Part shown: one piece after another, positions 1 through 4,895 of the stretch | How positions within the stretch are numbered: the first letter of the stretch is position 1 | How the letters are laid out: each line of letters begins with the position of its first letter | NCBI GenBank assembly: GCA_029052615.1 | Contig: JAIDIR010000111.1 | Span: forward strand, 1 to 6,408 | Length of the DNA stretch: 6,408 bases | Source: Clostridia bacterium | GTDB lineage: Bacteria > Bacillota > Clostridia > Christensenellales > Borkfalkiaceae | Reading direction: 5' to 3' | Translations under genes and position numbers: made by a program | Notes under the pieces: model-generated | What the model was told of the DNA's origin: nothing | Seen by the model: the letters and a program-made list of their open reading frames with translations, nothing else | Databases searched by the model: none

Positions 1-3
1 CAG

Positions 4-21
4 GCAAGGGCGCGCCCTTGC
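4..21. repeat. 18-base perfect palindrome at the left edge
   Basis: GCAAGGGCGCGCCCTTGC is perfectly self-complementary. As RNA it would form a 7-bp GC-rich hairpin with a CGCG loop. On the plus strand it is followed by GAAATTTTT, so it could be a weak intrinsic terminator for a rightward gene left of the window. On the minus strand it would lie near the 3' end of the leader made from the promoter at 89-117, about 60 bases after the predicted start of transcription, with no U-tract visible. It has no counterpart in the otherwise similar region near 2220-2240. Its role is undecided. Confidence 0.4.
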
Positions 22-29
22 GAAATTTT

Positions 30-60
30 TATGCGCATATTCATAAATTTTGCATAAATT
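30..60 (-). promoter_or_regulatory. Conserved leader element, copy A
   Basis: It contains the 10-base palindrome TATGCGCATA (30-39) and the 16-base string AAATTTTGCATAAATT (45-60). Both are identical in the second copy at 2245-2275, while the bases between them differ. It lies about 20-50 bases downstream of the predicted transcription start of the 89-117 promoter, so it would be part of the 5' untranslated leader. An operator or RNA-level control site is an inference; no known riboswitch fold was recognised. Confidence 0.5.
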
Positions 61-88
61 CGCTAAATTTTTGAATAATTGTATAAAC

Positions 89-117
89 ACTATACATTTT
101 TGTCGAAATTATGTCAA
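89..117 (-). promoter_or_regulatory. Sigma-A type promoter for a gene left of the window
   Basis: Read on the minus strand, -35 TTGACA (117-112, exact consensus) and -10 TATAGT (94-89) are separated by exactly 17 bases. Transcription would begin near 82 and run off the left edge. No open reading frame starts within the window downstream of it, so the target gene begins left of position 1. The matching promoter at 2304-2332 sits at the same relative place before the lipoprotein gene, whose ATG is at 2204; by analogy a start codon is expected about 10 bases outside the window. Confidence 0.75.
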
Positions 118-183
118 GCAGTTTTACCCCTTGGTGAAATAATAGTTACTTAACACCCGTTAACCGCTGCTTATGCCCGAACG

Positions 184-214
184 AAAAAAAGCCGCGGCGC
201 AAACGCGCCGCGGC
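184..214 (-). terminator. Intrinsic terminator of the repeat lipoprotein gene
   Basis: A perfect 10-bp GC-only stem (191-200 with 205-214, loop 201-204) is followed on the minus strand by seven T residues (190-184). It lies about 30 bases past the stop codon of the minus-strand gene ending at 243. It also insulates that gene from the leftward promoter further on. Confidence 0.93.
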
Positions 215-242
215 TCCCTTTAAGTTTTTTGTGAGTTATTCG

Positions 243-2204
243 TTATGCTGCGGGAGTATAAGGCACAACCTTGAAAGTTTCATCCCCAAAAAGCTGTATA
301 TAATACGTACCAGCCGTTGCAGCAGTTACAGTTAATACGTTACCGTTTCCCATAACGTACTCGCCGCCATTATAATCGTTAGGGTCTGTCGTGCTGAAAA
401 CAATAGTTGCGTCCATATCGTCATAATCTATGCTTACGGCACTACCGTCAACCATTACCTGATAGGTACCTGCTTCCAGCTCTATAGTGTACACTTCACC
501 GCTATAACCCGAAACTTCAACGTTCAACTCGGCAGCAGGCAGTGCGACGTATTCGGCAACGGTTACTAAGCCGCTGACGATGTCTTCGGGCGCATTTGCC
601 GCTATGAGAATATAATAAGTAGTATCCGAAGCGAACGTATAGCTGCCGTCGGCATTTGCCTCAAGTACACTTTCTGCGTCATCTGCGTCGCTTCTGACCT
701 CAAAATAGACCTTGCCCGCCAAAGCGTCCTCACCTCTTACGGTGACTGTGTAAGTGCCGCCGTCTCCGATTTCGACGTAGTACGTTTTTCCGCCGTAGTC
801 TACGCCTTCAAAATCCTTCGGGGAATACTCGCTGGGAAGAATCTGAAGGTCTTCCTGCTGTTCCTCAAGCGTTAAAGACAACTCTTCGTCTATCGCCGCC
901 TCAGCGTCGGAAGATACCGTATATCTATAGGAAACAGCCCCTATGCTAAATCCCAAAACTTTAGTAGGCTCCGCTTCGCTTAAAGTAAACGAATCTTCAA
1001 CGACCTGACCAACCTCATAGCTATAGTAAGACCAGGTGAACGTTAAGCTGTTCGAACCTGTGTAAGTGAGAGTGCCGTCAAAGCCGGGCTTACCTACGAC
1101 CTCAAGCACGGCAGTCTTGCCGCCGCCGACGTTTACCGTTGCGGAACCAACGAGATTATCTTCCGCGTCGTATTCGGCTTTAAGCACGCTTACGGCAACG
1201 ACTTTAAACTTATAGGTTGCGCTCGTCGCCTGGTCGGGGTTTTCCAAATCCAAGCGGGATTTAATGTTATAGGTTACCGTTTCGCCCGCCGCAAGATCGT
1301 CCTGCGTAGGGAAGTCTACGGTATTGTTATTTATATCCACGTCGTTGCCCTCGGTACAAGTAAATCTATACCTGCCTGCCTTTTCTGCGGTAAATGCAAG
1401 TATTACCGCCTCTTCGGAAGTTGCGTTTATAGTTACTTCCTCACCCAGAGCCGCCGTAACGACGGACAAGTGGCAAACGCTACATTCGTTGCCCTCGATA
1501 ACGTGGCCGCCTAATGCTCCTACAACGTCAAAGGATATGGATATACCCTTTGCGGTATCGGTATAGGTGTAAGTTTTCACGCCTTCCGTCTGGCACGTTG
1601 CTTCCGTTTTTACCACGGGGTCCGCATAAGTATACTCGTCACCCCACAGAACGCTGGGAATGGTAACGACGGTTAAAGACTCGTCCGCGTCGCATTCGCC
1701 CGCGCCGGTGCAGGTACGCGTTGCTTCGCCTGCATAACCCTGCTTAGCAGATTCGTTTACCGTCCACTCGCTCCAAACGTGGCTGTGACCGGTGGGCGTA
1801 GGAGGCGTCGTCTGGTTGTGTCCGCAGGTATCGGTGTGATTGCTTGCGTTAACGGGCGTTGCCGCCGTAAAACTTACGTTTACGCCGTTTTTATTGTAAG
1901 TGTAGGTTCCCGTGCCCGCCGCCTGACACGTTGCGGTATCGTTCGTTACCGCATAGTCCGTGCTGGTAAGTACGGGCAGGGTTGCTTCCTTTTCGGTTGC
2001 CTTTGCATCGCAAGTGCCTTCGCCCGTGCAAGCTCTGGTTGCCTTACCCGTTGCTTCGTTCGTGGGCTGTGTCGATACAGTCCAGCTGCCCCACTTGTGG
2101 TCGTGGGTGTCTTTACCTCCGCTGCAGGCGGCAAGTCCGACCGCACCCGCAAGTGCAGCCGAACAAGCAAGTGCCGCCAGCAATGCCTTCTTTGTCTTTT
2201 TCAT
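243..2204 (-). CDS. Secreted lipoprotein with two Cys/His/Trp repeats and beta-rich modules
   Basis: A 653-residue surface lipoprotein of unknown function. The start is the ATG at 2204, preceded by AAGGAG ten bases upstream; an in-frame start at 2237 has no such site. Residues 1-26 are a lipoprotein signal peptide: KKTKK, a hydrophobic run, then lipobox LAAC with the lipidated Cys at 27. Two repeats follow at residues 36-117 and 142-230, each with HxWxxWTV, ATRxCTGxGxCDA and ATCQxxG. CxxC/H-type motifs lie near 127-129 and 241-245 and resemble the Cys-containing linkers of clostridial surface proteins. Residues about 253-650 are beta-rich, acidic, low in Lys, with recurring AGxYxxxx turns at 276, 578 and 631 and GGTYTVTV at 482. 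They resemble pre-peptidase C-terminal type sandwich modules (inference). There is no LPxTG or catalytic motif, so a binding or structural role is likeliest. It is transcribed alone, between its own promoter and terminator. Confidence 0.9.
   Translation of the reverse strand: MKKTKKALLAALACSAALAGAVGLAACSGGKDTHDHKWGSWTVSTQPTNEATGKATRACTGEGTCDAKATEKEATLPVLTSTDYAVTNDTATCQAAGTGTYTYNKNGVNVSFTAATPVNASNHTDTCGHNQTTPPTPTGHSHVWSEWTVNESAKQGYAGEATRTCTGAGECDADESLTVVTIPSVLWGDEYTYADPVVKTEATCQTEGVKTYTYTDTAKGISISFDVVGALGGHVIEGNECSVCHLSVVTAALGEEVTINATSEEAVILAFTAEKAGRYRFTCTEGNDVDINNNTVDFPTQDDLAAGETVTYNIKSRLDLENPDQATSATYKFKVVAVSVLKAEYDAEDNLVGSATVNVGGGKTAVLEVVGKPGFDGTLTYTGSNSLTFTWSYYSYEVGQVVEDSFTLSEAEPTKVLGFSIGAVSYRYTVSSDAEAAIDEELSLTLEEQQEDLQILPSEYSPKDFEGVDYGGKTYYVEIGDGGTYTVTVRGEDALAGKVYFEVRSDADDAESVLEANADGSYTFASDTTYYILIAANAPEDIVSGLVTVAEYVALPAAELNVEVSGYSGEVYTIELEAGTYQVMVDGSAVSIDYDDMDATIVFSTTDPNDYNGGEYVMGNGNVLTVTAATAGTYYIQLFGDETFKVVPYTPAA
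1515..1781 (-). repeat. Cys/His/Trp repeat 2 of the lipoprotein
   Basis: It encodes residues 142-230: HVWSEWTV, then ATRTCTGAGECDA (Cys 165 and 171), then ATCQTEG (Cys 204) and TYTYT. It is separated from repeat 1 by a linker of about 24 residues with a Thr/Pro-rich end (TTPPTPTG) and is followed by a CSVCH motif at residues 241-245. Confidence 0.75.
1854..2099 (-). repeat. Cys/His/Trp repeat 1 of the lipoprotein
   Basis: It encodes residues 36-117: HKWGSWTV, then ATRACTGEGTCDA (Cys 59 and 65), then ATCQAAG (Cys 93) and a beta-like tail. It aligns throughout with the second unit at 1515-1781. Three conserved Cys per unit suggest disulphides or metal binding; this is inference only. Confidence 0.75.
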
Positions 2205-2214
2205 AAACTTTTTA

Positions 2215-2220
2215 CTCCTT
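2215..2220 (-). promoter_or_regulatory. Ribosome binding site fixing the lipoprotein start
   Basis: AAGGAG on the minus strand lies ten bases before the ATG at 2204. This selects the start that gives a proper signal peptide (MKKTKK...) over the upstream in-frame start at 2237, which would add eleven residues before the positively charged N-region. Confidence 0.9.
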
Positions 2221-2244
2221 AAAATTGTTTGCAACAAACTTTTT

Positions 2245-2275
2245 TATGCGCATATTTCCAAATTTTGCATAAATT
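2245..2275 (-). promoter_or_regulatory. Conserved leader element, copy B
   Basis: TATGCGCATA (2245-2254) and AAATTTTGCATAAATT (2260-2275) are identical to copy A at 30-39 and 45-60. The element sits in the untranslated leader of about 93 bases between the predicted start of transcription near 2297 and the ATG at 2204. The palindrome could bind a dimeric regulator or affect the transcript; neither is shown by the sequence alone. Confidence 0.5.
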
Positions 2276-2303
2276 ATGAATAAATGCGTATAAAATTATG
2301 AAA

Positions 2304-2332
2304 ATTATACACCTGTGACAAAATAAAGTCAA
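2304..2332 (-). promoter_or_regulatory. Sigma-A promoter of the repeat lipoprotein gene
   Basis: On the minus strand, -35 TTGACT (2332-2327) and -10 TATAAT (2309-2304, exact consensus) are spaced by 17 bases. Predicted start of transcription is near 2297, giving a leader of about 93 bases. A near-consensus promoter suggests strong constitutive transcription unless the leader element modulates it. Confidence 0.85.
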
Positions 2333-2400
2333 GCGTTTTTGTTTCGACAAAAGTTGCTATTATTTAACATTATTATAAGCTATTCTTATGCTCGCACAGC

Positions 2401-2434
2401 AAAAAGCCCCGCGCAGCCTTTAAGCTGCGCGGGG
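2401..2434 (-). terminator. Intrinsic terminator of the SecB-like gene
   Basis: A perfect 11-bp GC-rich stem (2407-2417 with 2424-2434, six-base loop) is followed on the minus strand by CTTTTT (2406-2401). It lies about 25 bases past the stop codon at 2460. It separates this unit from the lipoprotein promoter at 2304-2332, so the two same-strand genes are independent transcripts. Confidence 0.92.
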
Positions 2435-2459
2435 TTATTCATATTTTATTTGTTAAAAT

Positions 2460-2894
2460 TCAGTTCACGTCGCCGGGAGCGAATGCGTAAACGTCCCTGT
2501 CCTCGGGGAAGATAGGTCCCGTGATTACGGGCAGGTTGAGCGGCGTGATGAACGCGTTTGCCGTAAGGTTGGAAACGGTCGAACGCAGATAGGGATATAA
2601 CAGCTGAGTCGCCTCGATTACGAAAGACCTTTCCTCCTGCGCGGTGTAGTTATCCTTTTCCAGCTCGAACACGCCCACTATGGTTACGTCGAGGTTGAAG
2701 GGCTTAGGCTCCTTTTCGGTCGACTCTATCTTAACCGCAAGCGAAATGAACATAAGCTTTTTGTTGTCGTTGGGCTTGCGCACCTGGCGCGCAAACTGGG
2801 GCTTTATGTCCAGTCTCTGGTTGGGCGCAATCTGCACTCTGTTGAGCTTATAGCTGAGTTCTTCGGTGGTTATGCCTTTGAAATCGTATCTCAT
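2460..2894 (-). CDS. SecB-like protein-export chaperone family protein
   Basis: A 144-residue cytoplasmic protein, close in length to E. coli SecB (155). Family-like features seen here are a beta-strand stretch LMFISLAVKIE (47-57), FNLDVTIVGVFELE (66-79) matching the SecB strand pattern ending in GxF, and LLYPYLRSTVSNLTANAF followed by PLNLPVITGPIF (98-129). The last block corresponds to the LFPYAR...PxLxLxPVNF region of SecB. SecB is a tetrameric holdase that keeps precursors unfolded for SecA; SecB-like proteins also exist outside proteobacteria, e.g. in toxin-antitoxin-chaperone loci. No toxin or antitoxin gene is adjacent here, and the acidic SecA-contact region cannot be judged by eye. 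The start is the ATG at 2894, with GGAG ten bases upstream. It is monocistronic, with its own promoter and terminator, divergent from rng. Family membership is fairly confident; a role in export is inference. Confidence 0.8.
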   Translation of the reverse strand: MRYDFKGITTEELSYKLNRVQIAPNQRLDIKPQFARQVRKPNDNKKLMFISLAVKIESTEKEPKPFNLDVTIVGVFELEKDNYTAQEERSFVIEATQLLYPYLRSTVSNLTANAFITPLNLPVITGPIFPEDRDVYAFAPGDVN

Positions 2895-2925
2895 AATTTT
2901 ATATCTCCAAATTTAATACTCCCTT

Positions 2926-2954
2926 ATTCTACCATTTCAAAGCCCAACTGTCAA
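2926..2954 (-). promoter_or_regulatory. Sigma-A promoter of the SecB-like gene
   Basis: On the minus strand, -35 TTGACA (2954-2949) and -10 TAGAAT (2931-2926) have a 17-base spacer. The predicted start is near 2919, leaving a leader of about 25 bases that contains the GGAG ribosome binding site. Its -35 is only 21 bases from the -35 of the opposing rng promoter. Confidence 0.85.
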
Positions 2955-2975
2955 TAGTTATTTTTTAATTACCTC

Positions 2976-3003
2976 TTGATTATTCTTCTTTCCGTGATAT
3001 AAT
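2976..3003 (+). promoter_or_regulatory. Sigma-A promoter of rng with extended -10
   Basis: -35 TTGATT (2976-2981), 16-base spacer, -10 TATAAT (2998-3003) preceded by TGA, which gives an extended -10 TGnTATAAT. The predicted start near 3010 leaves a leader of only about 17 bases. It begins practically at the ribosome binding site, so there is no room for the long autoregulatory leader known from E. coli rne. Confidence 0.82.
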
Positions 3004-3010
3004 AGAATTT

Positions 3011-3016
3011 GAGGAG
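3011..3016 (+). promoter_or_regulatory. Ribosome binding site fixing the GTG start of rng
   Basis: GAGGAG lies ten bases before GTG at 3027. The longer in-frame TTG at 3009 overlaps this site and falls at the predicted transcription start, so it cannot be the initiation codon of the main transcript. Confidence 0.85.
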
Positions 3017-3026
3017 CGAAAAAACA

Positions 3027-4526
3027 GTGAGCAGAAAACTCTACTTTGACAGTCAATACGGTCTTGAAACGTACGCCCTGTGCGAGGACGGCGTTATGAC
3101 GGAATACTGCGCCGAACGCGCCGCAACCGGTGCGGTTATAGGCAACGTCTACAAGGGCAGAGTGAGCAACGTTTTGAACGGTATGCAGGCGGCTTTTATC
3201 GACTGCGGGCTGGAACGGCACTGTTATATTTCGGTTGCCGACCTTACCGCCGACAAGAGCAAGTTAGAGGGCGGCGAGATTGACATTCCCCAGACCCTTA
3301 ATTTGCACGAGGGCGACGAAATACTCGTGCAGATAACCAAGGCGGCGCAGGGCAAAAAGGGCGCCAAGGTCACCACCAATATTTCATTCGTCGGCAAATA
3401 TATCGTCTTTCTGCCCAACACCCCCTTCGTCGGGGTTTCGGCAAAAATTTCCGACCACGAGCTGCGCAAAAATCTGACCTACAGCGCAAAGAAACAGCTT
3501 AAGGAAAACGAGGGGCTGGTCGTGCGCACCGCCGCGCCCTACGCGGTACTCAGCGAAAAGATAGGCGAAATAAATTATTTCCGCAAGCTCTATCAGAATA
3601 TTTTAGCGCACTTTAAGGAGGCGCCCGTGGGCGAGCTGCTTTACAGCGACTCACCCCTGTATATGCGCGTGCTGCGCGACATGATGATGAGCGCGGGCGA
3701 CGAAATTCACGTGGGCAACCACCGCCTTTACCAGGCGGTCAAGGAGCTTGCGCTTACCTATACCTTCACTTCGCAGATTCGCATTTACGAGCACGACCCG
3801 CGCACCGATATGTTCTATTCCGAGGGCATATACGACCAGTTTGCAAAATCGCTCAGCCCCAAGGTCGAGCTTTCTAACGGCGCGTATCTGATTATCGACC
3901 GCACCGAAGCGCTGACCGTTATCGACGTGAACACGGGCAAATTCACAGGCGACGACAGCCTTGAACACACTGTTTACTGCACCAACGTTTTGGCTACGCG
4001 CGAGATTGCAAGGCAGGTCAAGCTGAGAAATCTGGGCGGACTTTTCGTCGTCGACTTTATAGATATGACCGAGGAAAACCACAAAAAGGCTATCGTCGAC
4101 GAGCTTGAAAGGGCGCTGCGCGCCGACAAGGCAAAGTGCAAGGTGCTGCCTATGTCCAAGTTCGGTCTGGTCGAATTTACGCGCAAACGCACGGGCGTTG
4201 CCGCTTCCGAGCTGATGCTTAAAAACTGCGATTTGTGCGGCGGCGCGGGCGAAATGCGCTCCCACGAAAATATACTTGCGGAGTTCCGCGCAAGGCTTCT
4301 GGAAATTCTTTCGGAGGGCGCGGATACCGTGTGCGTGGATTTGAACTTTACCATTGCGGACAAGCTGATGGGCTATTCGGCGCTTAAAGAAAATATCGCC
4401 GCCCTGTACCCGCAGGCGCGCGTATACATTACTTTCCACCGCACCTACCGCGAAACGAACATGTATTTCCGCAAGGTCAACTCCCCCCACTTCGCCCTCC
4501 CCGAAGGCACCGTGCTGTTGTATTGA
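3027..4526 (+). CDS. rng: Ribonuclease G (RNase E/G family)
   Basis: A single-strand-specific endoribonuclease for rRNA maturation and mRNA decay in the cytoplasm. From the GTG at 3027 it has 499 residues, close to E. coli RNase G (489), and lacks the long C-terminal scaffold of RNase E. In order: an N-terminal strand SRKLYFDS; an S1 RNA-binding domain opening with GNVYKGRVSNVL and AAFIDCGLERHCYI (about 39-68); the RNase H-like and 5'-sensor region; the DNase I-like catalytic core with VIDVNTG (Asp 300) and VVDFIDMT (Asp 343), matching the two Mg-binding Asp of the family; the Zn-link CDLC (Cys 401 and 404); and a C-terminal dimerisation domain. All key residues are present, so it should be active. 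It is alone in its transcript. In many Clostridia rng precedes the ribosomal protein genes rplU and rpmA, but here it is followed by a terminator and convergent genes. Confidence 0.96.
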   Translation: MSRKLYFDSQYGLETYALCEDGVMTEYCAERAATGAVIGNVYKGRVSNVLNGMQAAFIDCGLERHCYISVADLTADKSKLEGGEIDIPQTLNLHEGDEILVQITKAAQGKKGAKVTTNISFVGKYIVFLPNTPFVGVSAKISDHELRKNLTYSAKKQLKENEGLVVRTAAPYAVLSEKIGEINYFRKLYQNILAHFKEAPVGELLYSDSPLYMRVLRDMMMSAGDEIHVGNHRLYQAVKELALTYTFTSQIRIYEHDPRTDMFYSEGIYDQFAKSLSPKVELSNGAYLIIDRTEALTVIDVNTGKFTGDDSLEHTVYCTNVLATREIARQVKLRNLGGLFVVDFIDMTEENHKKAIVDELERALRADKAKCKVLPMSKFGLVEFTRKRTGVAASELMLKNCDLCGGAGEMRSHENILAEFRARLLEILSEGADTVCVDLNFTIADKLMGYSALKENIAALYPQARVYITFHRTYRETNMYFRKVNSPHFALPEGTVLLY

Positions 4527-4546
4527 TTATGAATTTTTAATGCGTA

Positions 4547-4590
4547 ATAACCGAGAGTTTTTCACCAAACTTTCGGTTATATTCTTTATT
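4547..4590 (+). terminator. Hairpin terminator after rng, probably shared by convergent genes
   Basis: A stem of up to 14 bp (4547-4560 with 4567-4580, one G-U pair on the plus transcript, loop TTCACC) lies 20 bases after the rng stop and is followed by ATTCTTTATT. On the minus strand it lies about 30 bases past the stop of the small acidic gene, but has only a weak U-rich stretch after it. It probably ends rng transcription and may serve both directions. Confidence 0.7.
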
Positions 4591-4609
4591 AAATTTGTAA
4601 AGATTACTG

Positions 4610-4852
4610 TCAGTCGTTTTTATGGTATTCACCATCTCTATACTCATATTCCACATCACTGTCGTAGTCATCTAAATCGGTATAAATTACCTCGCCACCA
4701 CCACTAGGCGGAGTATCAGAATAACTGCTAGACGGCAAAGAATAATCATCCTCATCCCTTTTCGCGAACGGCTCTACGATTGCACCAAGTCCATCCACTA
4801 ATACTTCCGTAATCTCTTTACCTTTGTCATAATTATTGTCAAAGTTTGCCAT
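4610..4852 (-). CDS. Small acidic, tyrosine-rich protein of unknown function
   Basis: An 80-residue protein I do not recognise. The start is the ATG at 4852, preceded by AAAGGAT with a nine-base spacer. A longer frame starting at 4927 would overlap the end of the upstream gene and lacks such a site. The first 32 residues look mildly amphipathic (KGKEITEVLVDGLGAIVEPFAKR) and could form a helix. The rest is low-complexity: a Ser/Pro/Gly stretch (38-53) and a tail dense in Asp, Glu and Tyr. In total I count 22 acidic against 6 basic residues, and 8 Tyr. There is no signal peptide, transmembrane segment or cysteine, so it is probably cytoplasmic and largely disordered. It follows the LRR lipoprotein gene by 43 bases on the same strand with no terminator between, so the two are probably co-transcribed. 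Confidence 0.72.
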   Translation of the reverse strand: MANFDNNYDKGKEITEVLVDGLGAIVEPFAKRDEDDYSLPSSSYSDTPPSGGGEVIYTDLDDYDSDVEYEYRDGEYHKND

Positions 4853-4861
4853 AATCAGTTT

Positions 4862-4868
4862 ATCCTTT
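4862..4868 (-). promoter_or_regulatory. Ribosome binding site of the small acidic protein gene
   Basis: AAAGGAT on the minus strand, nine bases before the ATG at 4852, in the 43-base gap after the LRR gene. It is the main evidence that this small frame is translated and that it starts at 4852. Confidence 0.7.
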
Positions 4869-4895
4869 TGTAAAAAATTTTTATATTTTATACTA

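Larger units (their letters stand above)
21..182 (-). repeat. Promoter/leader repeat, copy A
   Basis: This stretch aligns without gaps to 2236-2397 at a constant offset of 2215 bases. By hand count about 95 of 160 positions match. Matches are concentrated in three islands: 31-60 (27 of 30), the -10/-35 area with the following AAGC (91-120), and 170-182 next to the terminator of the following gene. Between the islands the sequence is AT-rich and diverged. The pattern suggests duplication of a whole transcription unit, or repeated use of a standard promoter/leader cassette. The gene served by this copy lies beyond the left edge. Confidence 0.7.
2236..2397 (-). repeat. Promoter/leader repeat, copy B
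   Basis: This is the upstream region of the lipoprotein gene and aligns without gaps to 21-182 (offset 2215). Shared blocks are the leader element, the -10/-35 region with AAGC beyond it, and CTTATGCtCGcAC just before the T-tract of the neighbouring terminator. The equal distance from -35 to that last block (53 bases in both copies) shows that the similarity extends upstream of the promoter itself. Confidence 0.7.

Noticed and set aside
2205..2237. Longer N-terminus of the lipoprotein starting at 2237
   Set aside because: It would add eleven residues before a typical lipoprotein signal peptide and its start has no Shine-Dalgarno sequence, whereas AAGGAG sits ten bases before the ATG at 2204.
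1779..2283. Several plus-strand open frames of 74-147 codons opposite the lipoprotein gene
   Set aside because: They are antisense shadows of the repeat and signal-peptide region. Their Cys/Arg/Val-rich translations resemble no protein, and the minus frame has promoter, ribosome binding site, signal peptide and terminator.
2460..3003. Toxin-antitoxin-chaperone module around the SecB-like gene
   Set aside because: Both neighbours are separated by promoters or terminators. No small toxin or antitoxin frame with a ribosome binding site exists between 2205 and 3026 besides the SecB-like gene itself.
3651..4490. A 279-codon open frame on the minus strand inside rng
   Set aside because: It lies entirely antisense to a well-supported RNase G gene, has an unnatural composition (rich in Val, Ala, Arg, His), and arises from the GC-rich codon pattern of rng. 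No ribosome binding site or promoter was seen for it.
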